The position numbers were made by a program, and so were the translations under genes. A stretch of 64,000 bases of DNA, from the NCBI GenBank assembly GCA_963920665.1, contig OY987273.1:6822501-6886500 (forward strand). Direction: 5' to 3'. This DNA is from Straminergon stramineum. Taxonomy: Eukaryota; Streptophyta; Bryopsida; Hypnales; Calliergonaceae. The notes beneath the pieces are model-generated. The model saw only the letters and a program-made list of their open reading frames with translations, searched no databases and was not told the DNA's origin. Below are positions 47,091-58,285 of the stretch, piece by piece (position 1 is the first letter of the stretch; each line of letters starts with the position of its first letter).

Positions 47091-48708
47091 AAGATGCTAA
47101 CCATCATCCATGATAAAATGGATCACTCCAAGACCGCTTCTCCACACTTCTCTCACAAGACCAAAGCAATGGATTCATACATGAAAATGCCTGTTGTAGT
47201 TACGGGTATGCTTGCTCATGGTCATGCGGATGTTTGATATACATACTACGGCTTAGACATTTTCCCCACAAACTCAAATCATACCATTGGATCCATCGCA
47301 AAGCTATTGCGTGATGTTTAAGAATTGCCAAAGAATTTATTGCACAAGTTATTCTCTAAAGAGGAGATGCAATCCACATTAACCAAGGCGGTTCTACAAG
47401 AGGCGGATATTTGTGTGGATTCTCTACTTCCTCTTCTAGAAGAATTGATTCGAGCTCAACCTCTACCACCAATATTGACTTTGTAGTTGGATAATGCATC
47501 AGGGACAATAAGAATAGATGGATTTTTGCTTTTTGTTCCCTACTTGTACACAAAGGCATTTTTCTTGAAGTGTACATCAACTTCCTCATTGTTGGGCACA
47601 CTCATGAAGACATTGACGCTCTTTTTGGTCGATGGAGCACTAAATTGAAGACAAACAACTATCTAACACTTCTGAAATTCATGAAATTCTTCATGGATTG
47701 CAAAACGCACCCCATCATTCCTCATCTCATCAAGGAAGTTCTTGATTTCAAGTGATATGTAGATGGATATTTTGATACAAGAGGAGATTTTTTGGAAGTT
47801 CATTCTAGGTCCTTGAAGTTCAAGTTTTATATGGATTCCAATGGATGGCCTTTAATAGAGTATAAGAATTTGTGTACGGACAGGAAATGGTTGCCAGAGC
47901 ACTTCAACAGATTTCACTTGTGGTCTGAGATTGAAGATGGGCTTTGAATAGTTCCAAGTGGTAGTTTGCCATCTCTAGTTCCTGAGAAGTGCACCTTCTT
48001 GATGAGATTAAGAGAGGTTTGAATAGTTTCATTGCACATTGGAGCGGAATGGTAAACAATGGCAAATCTACAGAATTCAAGAGGAAGAATGGTCCTATAA
48101 AAGAATATTGGATAGGTGTTTTAACAACTCTCGATGCACCTCTAGAGCCACATGAGAGGTTACTACATGGATTTTGGCTAGGTTTGAAGATCATCCATGA
48201 CAAGGCACATTGCAAGCAACGAGATGGTACACTACGTGAAGAGGATTCAAAGGATGCACTTTTTGTTGGACAAAGGCATGATTGTCCACGTGCTTCTTTC
48301 TGTGTTAATTGCGATATGTTCACAGGTTATTTTGTTGTGTTGCGGCCTGCTAATGGTGACTCCAAGCCATTACGGCTTGCTAGAACCGTTATGAATCCAA
48401 ATTCAGATCAAAGGTGTATAAATATGATCCAAATCCAATATTGGACACAAGCTTTAGATTGACACATTAATATGGAAACATATGATGGATGGAACACAAA
48501 AAAAAGGAATGTGTGGCACGAAGATCGAGCAATAAATCCAACATGGTCGAGCATAGATTGTATCATGACGGCTTGGAAGCCACATATGCAAGAGGGGACT
48601 TCAAATCCAAGGGTGGCAATTCCGAAGCCACAAATTGACATCATCAAAGCATTAGTGGAAGCCTTCACGGCTAATTCAAACGATGATGAATCTATGGAAG
48701 AAGGATGA
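47091..48708 (+). pseudogene. Decayed DUF7869-type transposon protein gene, copy B (5' truncated)
   Basis: It begins abruptly at the end of LTR-like unit 4 with KMLTIIHDKMDHSKTASP, which corresponds to the middle of copy A. It continues with GMLAHGHADV, YYGLDIFPTNSNHTIGSIAK, LTL-stop-LDNAS (TAG where Gln is expected in a Q-x-DN motif), then INFLIVGHTHEDIDALFGRW, FYMDSNGWPLIEYKNLC and WLPEHFNRFHLW. After a frameshift near 47950-48000 the C-terminal part is open (47989-48462 and 48472-48708): GYFVVLRPANGDSKPLRLAR, IQIQYWTQALD, then a Trp-rich end. Stops lie near 47237, 47320, 47485, 47753 and 47946. The N-terminal third is missing. Family assignment rests on the HTHEDID signature and similarity to copy A. 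Confidence 0.72.
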
Positions 48709-50980
48709 ATAGTGTATAGGTATATAAGTAGTCTTTGTTGTAGGGTGTGAAGTGGCATGGACTTTGCATTAACATATTTTGAAATGTTCGCATAAATATA
48801 TTTTGTCAATTTTATTAGGGTAGTTTGATTGTGTTACAATTGTTGATTTCTATGAATAGTATATTTTATCTTCTTATTTTTTTCTGATGTTTTGCATTAA
48901 GTGTATTCATTTGAATATTTTTTAATAAAGATGTTTTAGATGTTAAAGTTTGGTATCAACAACTTAAAGATTAGTCCTTTCGTAGTTTCACCTCTCAATT
49001 TCAAGAAATGTCTCAATTGATGACATCTTGCATGATTAAAGTGTATATTCTTAATGAAATAAAAATGTTCCAAAGATGAACTTGGCTTCTTCCTACTATT
49101 TATAGCAATAGCAAATTAATTAAATACATACTTCGACATTTTCAAGTCTCACTTTATTGGATTGTCTTAATTCAATTTACTCTTTTGTATTCTAAATATA
49201 GAAGTGAATTAAAATGAGACTGCAACTTGTCTCAATTTAACAAATAAGGCCTTCAAGTTGAAAAGAATAGCGAACTAAATGACTAGGAACAAATGAATGT
49301 GGACAAGACGAGCGTGGAGTTCGGAGGAGGATTGGAGAGCAAAAGCAGTTGAGAACCAAGTACCTTGAACCGTAAAGCAAATGTTATAAGGAACAACAGA
49401 AGTTCTCATTCTATAGAATGCGGAAGCCCAAACTTACTTCACAAAGACCAAGGGACAAAGGAAAGCGTGCAAAGTTTGCAACATCCAACATGCAATGGTC
49501 CTCAAATAGCTCCACCCTCCCTATTTAACAATGGGAGTATCAGTTTGTTGGTTTTAGGAAATTCTCAATGTTGACCATGAGTCATCAACATTTCGAAAAA
49601 AATGGGACATATGGAGAATTCTAGATTAAACATTACTTCATTCACTAATAGTGAAGAAGATGAGACATTGGCATCAATGCTCAAGAAGTAAGAAGGTTTC
49701 TGACCACAATCTTCCATTAGGCCATCTAACTCTCAATTGCAATCTTTGAATGCAATAGAGGCATTTTCCACAGAGGGACGAAAGGTAGGAAAAACAAAGA
49801 TGAAAGAAACCCCTAAACCTATGAACAAACGAGTAATGGAACCATTTGCTATCTCCCCAAACAAGAAAGTAAATGTATGAAGACCCCACTTGATAAGCGT
49901 ATGCCTATTCCAATGCTTCCCTTCCAAAAAGGAAAAGTGGTTGATTGCCTTCAAGATTGCTTAGGGAAAATATTGTTGTAAGCAAAGAGGGAGCAAAAGA
50001 TGGACAAGCATAAGCGGAAAGCTTTTGTAACTAGAAAAGTACAAGAAGAAAAAGGGGGAAATGAATCACCTTTGTTGAATGATGAAGAGAACACATTAAT
50101 GGATGATGACGACGAATTCCAATAAAGAGACTATAGTAGTGGGGCAGAGGTGAAAGGAGAGAGTGATTACCATGTTTAGGAATTTAATCTTGGAAGAGGC
50201 TTGCACCTAGGCCATTTATAGGTGCTCAAATTCTTTTGATTTAGAGAGATATTGAGCTAAGAAATGTTAGTAGTACAAGTTGTTCAATTTATCTTGAAGA
50301 AATATATGACACTATTCAGTTCCCTTACTTGAGTTACTTGTTTGGTTTTTGTTCCAAGTGACATTCAAAAAAATCTTTTGTTTTTCGAACAACATTCAAG
50401 AAATTTCTATTTAGTTCATTGTGTAATTTTTTGTTATGAATTTTAAATAAATTGAACAAGATAATTTCTAAAGCAATAGAACTCTATGAAATTAGTAACT
50501 AACCTTGCAACAAAACTTAAATTTGCCAATGTCAATATGTCGCACTCACCCCATGTGTTTTTCTTGGATCACTAGTTATATGGCCTTTCTTTCAATAAGG
50601 TTCTGAGTTTCTTAGCTCCTTCAATTGGGGGCTTGCATAGTTGCATCAAAGGAGGCCAACATCAAGTGTGCAATTTTCGGTATGTAATTTTTGTATGCAA
50701 TTTTTGTATGTGCTAACTATAGTACTCTGTGGCATTTTTTAACACATTTACCCCCTTTTTTTTCTACAGGCTTGAAGTTGCCCATTTTTTTTCAAGCAAT
50801 TGGGCATTTAAATGCCTAAAAACCCCAAAATACACTCACCCCACATGCCCATCCGCCCATTTGCCCCTTGAACGGCAACTGAGCAGCATCCAACTACATC
50901 AATCACGTTTTCTAAAATCGGGCGTCCGGACATCCGATTTTCATAAGCAATTTCACTATGGACATACATCCGGGACAACC
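48709..50980. other. AT-rich sequence without recognised genes
   Basis: No gene is supported. Overlapping frames at 49674-49954 and 50729-51068 show no family. The stretch before 50980 contains TGCAATTTTTGTATG duplicated near 50684-50708. Confidence 0.35.
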
Positions 50981-50983
50981 TTG

Positions 50984-51073
50984 CCAATTTGAGGGGTAGC
51001 TCCAACGCTCCCTTAGACCCTAGTCGGATCCAACTGAGGTCAAAGGACTCTCTAATGCTACCCCTCAAATTGG
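50984..51073. repeat. Inverted repeat (hairpin) with 17-bp perfect arms
   Basis: CCAATTTGAGGGGTAGC at 50984-51000 is exactly complementary to GCTACCCCTCAAATTGG at 51057-51073. The 56-bp interior continues to pair imperfectly (CCCTTAGACCCTAG against CTGAGGTCAAAGG). A transcript would form a hairpin of about 90 nt. It could be a small foldback element or a small-RNA precursor. No flanking target duplication was confirmed. Confidence 0.75.
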
Positions 51074-53708
51074 GCCTTTGAAATTACAACACATTTTTTT
51101 TGCTAGCCAGTGACAACCGAGACACCAATAGCTGGACACCACGACCTCCTCATAGTGGGGACACGACCCACTCACAAGCTGTAACGCCCTACTCACACGC
51201 TCCTATCACGCACTTACACATAGAGTGAGATCACATTGAGTCAGTGAGACGAAGGAGCTCTAGCCTTGGATGGGTCATGCCTCAAGCGCAAAGGCACGCT
51301 ATGGCCTTTGGGACAAGATCCCAGCCACGACTAAAATTGAAGGGTGGCCCAAGCGCAAGACGATCTAATGTACAAATGCAAAGTTTGGATGATAGTTCAT
51401 GATTACTTGAGGGTTTGTGTTGGTAGGTAATTGGTGAGCTATGGATTCCAACTGTGCAGCTGGTCCTTCGTCGCGAGCCTTGCTTTGAATTCTCATCATC
51501 CTCACAGCTTCACTCCCTCATGATTCCTGAGACATGAAAACAATATGGTTGGAATTGGATATGCTTCGCAAGGCACAGTACAAGAATAGAATGGAAGAGC
51601 AAGAGAATTCATCAATTCCTAGGTGCGACACGAGAATGTTAGTGGCGGCAGAAACTAAGCACCTTAACTATCTCCTATGGGCTCCATCGGAGCTTCCTCG
51701 AAATTTGTGGTAGCTCAGGAAATTCTCCACTCCATTTCATGGAGAAGAGGCTTAGCGTGGAGATCCCCCAATGGCGTCAATATCCATACTTTCTAAATGT
51801 GAACGGATCGCCTTCAATCGTACTAGACTCAAAAAGTAGTAATTCTAAATTGATCTCAAGTAGTGCAAGGAGATTGGTAATAGGCACCTTAGGCCTCGTC
51901 TAATTTGAACCCCTGTTTGGCATTGTGAATATGTAGAGGATTAGTCACGGTAGCCTTTAATTCAATGTAGACGAGTATTTCATCTAAGAGGTTTACAAGG
52001 GTATCATCAATCAATTCTTGAACCTATTGAAAAATTTATACAACAAAATGATTTGGTTTCCTTAATGGAAACCCCAATTATAGATACAAGAGTGGAAAAT
52101 AAGATCTCTAGTAGTCAAATAATGATTCATTCAAATGTTTTGACTCCTAATCCCAAATTGTTTTTTCCTAGCAGTTTAGCTAACACATTGCATACCTACC
52201 TAAACCCAAAACTCGTAACTTCAATTTGAATGTAATTATTCTTCTACAGAAATGTAGACTAACAAAACTCTAAGATTTAAATTAATCATCCTATCTTCCT
52301 ATTTCAATGAGGAAACAATAGATTTTGACAACCAATAACGAAGAAGGACAAATTGAGATTTGTATTGCAACTACAAGGTGTTGCATTACAGTTTTCAAAA
52401 CATTCATGAATGCAAAGTATTTAGAGAAAGTGGATATGAAAGTATGATGTTTACGTCATTCATGTTAATGAGCTCTTCCCCACGTTGATGACAAGTACCA
52501 TTTGTGTCCTATGAAACCTCTTGCATTACATCCACATTTTCCACACCAACAACCTCTTCTGTAGTGCTCTTTTCTTCCTTGAAGCAAAGTACTTTGTGCA
52601 AATTTCCTATTGTTGATTGTCGTGTCTTGGACAATTCTCTCCTACCCTAGTCATTCTAGACCTTTTAAGTGACTTGGAAGATGAAAAATCTAGTGAACTA
52701 CACTTCTTTCTCTTTTTGGTCTGATTCAAAATGATAAACGCATCTCTACAATTCTCTAAGAGCATGAGGTGATGGAGGACCTAGTATAACCACTTACCCT
52801 CTACTACAAATGGATCTCCTCTCTAAAAAGATTGAAAAGACTTTGAAAACAGAGCAAGGCTAATACTTATCCACACCAGCTTCCAACACTACAAGTAATG
52901 TATAAGAGAAAGAACTTCATGACAAACACGAACATTGAATTCAACGGCATTGCCGTGTGTCACTTAATTTAATGCACTGCTCATTTTTGGAAGGCACAAT
53001 TCGAGGCGTTCATGAGACTATTACATCAGAAGGGCTAGAAGTCGCCAAATACACATGGTGGCATGCTTTATCACAATAACAACCATTGTGGGCATTCAAT
53101 GTCACAATGGGGTCATCTACCATATTTTCCATTATGCTATCTATTTTTAGAGTATGATCTTTGGATATCCCCATTCCCAAGATGCTCTCTTAATTGTGAA
53201 GCCTCCATGGTAGTAGAGAATCTACCATAACTCATGTTCTTGCGCAACTATTTGAATTGCACTTAGTCTAAACAGGACTAATAAAGGCACTTTTATGGCT
53301 TGAATTATATTGAAGAAGTAGTTCATTGAGGAGAACATCTATGGCAGCATAAATATTATTATTTGAAATGAAAGTTAATATTGAACTATTCACTAACATC
53401 TTGCCATCACCCTCTCCCAATCTCCTACAGCAAGTCATTCAAATAGAGATGTTACAATGTATCACCTAGTCCCTTTCCTTCAACCACCGTTAGGACCATC
53501 TCCTTCATTCCAAGTGCCCATTGTGAGTACACATTTGTAATGGCTTGCATTCGAGTTGACGGTTATGAAGTTCCCCTTTTCTTTCCACTACAGGAGGATG
53601 GACATGCTAGGATTACAAGTCACTTGCTCCATATTCGGTTCATGTTTGTAGAGTCTTCCATCTATGTCAAGGAAGAGAAGAAGTCGCAATTAGGTGAACT
53701 ACAAGAAC
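51074..53708. other. Sequence without recognised genes; one short ORF fragment
   Basis: 51110-51990 is less AT-rich and carries repeated CTCAC and CACGC words, possibly an LTR remnant. A 57-codon stretch at about 51535-51705 reads MKTIWLELDMLRKAQYKNRM and continues past a TAG, but no family is recognised. The rest to 53708 holds nothing I can support. Confidence 0.3.
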
Positions 53709-53713
53709 CTATC
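53709..53713 (+). repeat. Target-site duplication CTATC (left)
   Basis: CTATC at 53709-53713 is repeated exactly at 57181-57185, directly outside the ends of LTR-like unit 5. Confidence 0.75.
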
Positions 53714-56700
53714 TATCATATGCATTGTCTAGGCATAAGTACCCTTATAACACCAAAACATTGTAAAATGACATAAAATATCATCCCAAGGGATTCATGT
53801 ATGTTGTTATAGGCTAAGGTTATTTGGATTTCTTCCTTACTCACTCCGTCCAACTCCTTACTCTCTTTTCCTAAAAATTCTCTCTATTCAAAATTCAATC
53901 CAAATCTGGCCTCTCCCGAATTCTGGTTACATCTTCTCCAAAACATTGGTTTCCTATGCCTCTATTCTACCCTCAAAGGGTCTGCTTTTGATCTTGTGGA
54001 GGGGTAGGGACTTACCACTTGTATTCCTCACACTCCCTTCTCTCTCTAACTACATAGACTTCTATAACCATGTATTGTAATAGATTAGACATGGAACTAC
54101 CTTCACAACTTCCTGAATGGCCAATCTAGAAGGCAGGTTACTCAGGGCTGTTTCCAACCTCTTCCACTACAATGACAAATCAAAGACATCCAGAACTGAT
54201 AAGGGATTGTTTGTCATTTGCTAGGTTGATCCTATGGTTGGCAGACCTTTTGGATAAGTGGGGGGTTTTCCTACTAGCAGTCTCTTATCTATGCATGGAA
54301 TCACATTGGATTCTAGACCCACATCCACACCACTCTACACTAGATTATCATTCCCATCTTTTAAAAGCACCACGCACAAGTCTCATTCACAAGCCTAAAC
54401 TTTGTCGCAAACATTCCTTCTCAATCAGCTCTAGTCACCCAAGATCCAAATTCCTCCTTTCTCACTCCCTCTTACAACTCAACACTCATGTAAACACACA
54501 TGCCAAACTCTATGCATAAAATTGAAACTAGAATGTCTAGTTGGTGGCTCAAATTAAAGAGAGAGAACAAAATAAACAACTGAAAGTACTAGGATGGAAT
54601 GAAAGGAAAATAGGCCTACCTACCCCTTCAAACCAAAACCAAAAGGCAAAAAGCCACCCTAAAATCAGGGTGGCCACTCTATGACCTCCTGAAAAATCTG
54701 GAAAGTACAAGTAACCCCTAAAAATCCAAAACCCAGGCCCACGCTTGGAAACCCGGGCCAGAACTAAAAATTCAAATCTTAACTAATTGAAACCATCTAA
54801 CTACTTCATCTTCCTTGCCTTCTTCAAACTACTGCCACCTTGAGTCGTTGGTGCCCTGTTGGGTGCCTTCACCGGAGATATGTTAACGGTTGCTTGAGTC
54901 TGAATTTTGCACATCACTGGTGGCGAATCTTCCTCTTCTTTTGATTTCGTCTTTGTTTTGGTTTGATACTCCTCTTTGTTGGACTTCCCAATGATCTAGA
55001 CCTCCCCTTTTCCTTCTTCTTCTCCTTCTATTGGGGACATCTCATCCAACATGATTGTCATTTTCTCCTTCCTTGGTAGGGGCTACTGCATGTGTTCGAA
55101 GCTTTACGGATGGGTTCGGGCTAGATTCGTCATGGCTCCCATTCAATCAATCAGATCACTCCAAATTGATAATCTAGGTGTCTTAAAAGCATCCTTCACA
55201 ATTGGTCGGGTGGTCAGGACACTCAATAAAGTGGAAACCTTCGACAGTATCAGAACTATCTTCACGCTCGGCTCCCTTTTTGACTCAAGTACCATCTTTC
55301 CGCTTTCCTGTATGGCATTCCATACCTGACTTGAGAAAGGTTCCGGAGAGTGACAAAGGGCATCCCTTAGCCCTTTCAATCGTGGCTGTGGTGGAATTGA
55401 TGAATTCCGCTTAACTAGAGTTCTTGAAACAAAAGGGAGTTTCATAAACTGCGTGAAGTCCGTGACCCGATTTGGATCAACACGCCCCAACAATTATCAC
55501 ATCTCCTTCACCATTGTTTCCATCCGAGTTGAAAAGTCAACCAAGATCATGACTATCTTCAATCCAATTACATGCCCCTCTTGAATTAACCGGTCCTAGA
55601 AGAGGGCAACTTTATTGATGACTTCTACTGGTCTTGCCACCAAGCCGGAGAAGTTTTTGATGAGATGGGGAGCCTCCTTCTCCCTCTATTTCGATGTTGC
55701 AAGTTCTCCATCTGCCCAATTCACTTGGGATTGGAAGTTATCCCATTCCTTCTCTAGGTTCCGGATTTGCTCATCGTTCCGTCTCAACTCATCTAGATTC
55801 GACAATTGCTTCACTTTGTCCAAGACTCTTTCTAGTCTGACATTAAGCTCCTTAGCGATGTCGATCAAGAGCTCTGCTAAGTTGTCGTGGTATTCCTATG
55901 CCTGCAATACCCACTCAATTCTAATCTAGTAGAACATTGAAACTTTTTCCTTCAGCTTCTCCTGAACAAGCAGCTTTCCTTGTGAGGCCGGATTGGTGGA
56001 CTTTCTCTTCCTTTCCCTACGGTCAACCAGTTGCTCCTCCTCTTCCGACTGATCCATCTTGACTTCTCTTGTAAGACCATACTACAAGAGAGTGGCTCCA
56101 ATATTGTACTCGATCATTTCTTCACTACTCAAAACCTCTACTTGGTGGTAGAGATGGAACATATAAGGGCTAATGGGACTAAGCTTGGTCTTTCCAACAT
56201 GGTCAATGAGGGTGGATACTACGCCCATGATAAACTTCCCCCAATTCACCTGTCTACTTTCCATTGCCCCGAAAATGCTATTGGCCATTGTGACCCTAAC
56301 TCGGGTATACTTTTCTAGATATAGGATTGAAATGAGAAATTCTAACACCCATTTGTGCCTCTCATTCTTACAATCACTAATAGCATACCCCTCCTTTGCA
56401 TGGGCCAAACTTTTAAATTTTTCAGCCATATACTTATCTGCTTGGGAGGCTAATCTAGATCCATTCTTTTGGAATCCATAGACTTTAGCCCAAATATCCT
56501 CCATCCATGCTACAAGTTGACTCTGACCATCAGCTCGTATTAATTCGAAGCTCCTACGATGAGCTCTTGAATCATTTCGTCATTCAAAAGGGTCCATGGG
56601 CTTTGTATTAACCCGACACATCCTATGCACATCAGGTCTTCTTCTAACTGCTTTCGAATGTTCGAATCAATAGGGATGGTGAGAAAAACCATCTAGGTCG

Positions 56701-57180
56701 TGACTATATGCTTACAGCTACTACCTTTCGCCATTAAATACCATAACTAAATATGGATCTAGTGTAGACAAGCACATCTTCACTTTCCTCTTCTTGACGC
56801 AGTCACTAACTCACCACTCTTTCACTCAACTACACTAGCACAAATTTCTATGGAAGAAAGAGAAAGAAAATGGAGGTGGTGGGGGTTTAAGTACCTAACG
56901 TTCTACCGACCATTCTCGGTAGAAGACCATTGCCATAACGCTTCCCTAGATTCCTAGGTCGAAACTCTAGACTATAGGTTCTACCTATCTAGATTTCCGG
57001 ATTCTAGATTCGACTTTGGTCTAGTTATGGAACATCCGTTACTTCTTAATCACTTAAGATTCAAAATTCAAGCCTAGCTGACTCTAATTCCATTTGCCTA
57101 ACCAAAAAGATGAAAAATTTAACTCTATCCTAGTTCTATTCTATCCTAAGTCAATTCATTCCAAGTTCTGTATTCCCACA
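53714..57180 (-). mobile_element. LTR-like unit 5, solo LTR with internal ORF (3467 bp)
   Basis: Read on the minus strand it starts TGTGGGAATACAGAACTTGG at 57180 and ends ATGCATATGATA at 53714 (GACA decayed to GATA, as in unit 1). It is flanked by exact 5-bp duplications CTATC. The leader, ORF (56734-54801), Gly/Ser-poor 3' region and near-end hairpin remnant (TTTTGG loop) are colinear with units 2 and 4. No long terminal direct repeats and no reverse transcriptase, protease or integrase are present. With its defined ends and matched duplication, this copy and unit 1 are the firmest evidence that the whole 3.4-3.5 kb unit is one LTR. Confidence 0.78.
54801..56734 (-). pseudogene. LTR-borne acidic coiled-coil protein, copy 5 (decayed)
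   Basis: About 644 codons from ATGGCGAAAGG at 56734 to the TAG at 54801-54803, with several stops and frameshifts. Readable conserved blocks: EDLMCIGCVGL, MIQELIVGASN (near 56540-56640), then GSRLASQADKYMAEKFKSLA, YTRVRVTMANSIFGAMESR and ISPYMFHLYHQVEVLSSEE (56504-56082). A coiled-coil stretch reads LERVLDKVKQLSNLDELRR (55868-55686), followed by an FTQFMKLPF block (55493-55143) and an acidic/Lys-rich end. Function unknown. The most conserved block across all five copies is the ANTIFG to FHLYH region. Confidence 0.62.
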
Positions 57181-57185
57181 CTATC
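57181..57185 (+). repeat. Target-site duplication CTATC (right)
   Basis: Exact partner of CTATC at 53709-53713. Confidence 0.75.
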
Positions 57186-57900
57186 CTTGTAGTTAAGTTA
57201 ATAGAAGATGAAGGAAATTGTTGGTACCTTACTTCGGGAAATTATAGGGCTTATGGGTTTCCTCTATCTATACTAATTATGTCTACTAAGATTTTAAGCT
57301 AACAATCCGACACATCAATAGTGGATATGCTACACATCAAACATGTAGTGGCGTGTCGTCTTCCACGAAATGTTCTTCCATTCTTTCCTCAAACTATAGT
57401 TCTTTGTGTAGTGAAAATTGAGAAAGTAGATCCTCTCATAGAATTGTCATTTGAGTCATAAGGAGTGTCACTTGAGCTAATGCTATGCCCTAAATCATGC
57501 TCCTTCCAAATTCAATCGAAAGAGAAAACTCCTATCAACTCAATATCTAACACCCAATCAAATAGTTTAACGCACTCATTAGGCTCAAGTCTTTCGACGC
57601 ACCCATGTCCAATTGAGGGAGTCAGTAGAATGGACTATTTGAAAAGACTATCCACTATGCAACGCTTGTAGAATGAATTGTCCACGATGGATTTCAACAT
57701 CGTAAAGCATCATCATGTGTAATATCTGCCAAAAGTATTTAACGGTGATGTCATTTTCAAATTGCCTCCCTCTTGGTCAACATTGTCTTCATCAATAGCC
57801 CAAAACTTAGAGGGAATAGACAAGCGATATGACAAACACCTGTGGTGTAAGTTGGTCACGACAAACATTCACAACTTCAACTAACTCAAATTTCGTAAGT
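57186..57900. other. Spacer without recognised genes
   Basis: An open frame at 57465-57671 is Ser-rich with no recognisable domain. Nothing else is supported. Confidence 0.3.
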
Positions 57901-57905
57901 TACAC

Positions 57906-58285
57906 TGTCATGGTCATAGTTGTTCTGTCGAACACATTTTGGGGTTGGGTGTCGAGTTGTTTGTTTGATGTCGCATGTCGTACAAGACGAGTGTCGTGTA
58001 TACATGACAATTTTGACGAATAAAGCCTTATCTTAATAGCAGAGATAATTTGAAATCTCATTTTATTTATGATCCATAATTCAGAATGGAATAAGTGATT
58101 ATTAAATTGAGACACTTCAATAAAATGAAACTCAAATATGTCAAGATTGGAAATAGAAAGTGTTTTATTTGAAAGTCAACCTTAAAGTTGACTTTATTAG
58201 ATGGACAAGGGGGTTTACTAGACGTGTTGGACGTCGTGTTTGTCGTGTTGTCGAGTTGTTCGGCCGAACAACCATGGTCATGGTC
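57906..58285. repeat. Inverted repeat bracketing an AT-rich core, upstream of the MULE-like gene
   Basis: TGTCATGGTCATAGTTGTTC at 57906 and following is an imperfect inverted copy of GAACAACCATGGTCATGG at 58266 and following. The arms are about 25-28 bp. Inside are an AT-rich core and a small palindrome AAAGTCAACCTTAAAGTTGACTTT (58172-58195). The GTGTCGAGTTGTT word occurs near both arms in direct orientation. It overlaps the 5' end of the transposase frame. It could be a small foldback element inserted in the promoter or part of a long terminal inverted repeat of the MULE-like element. Confidence 0.5.
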
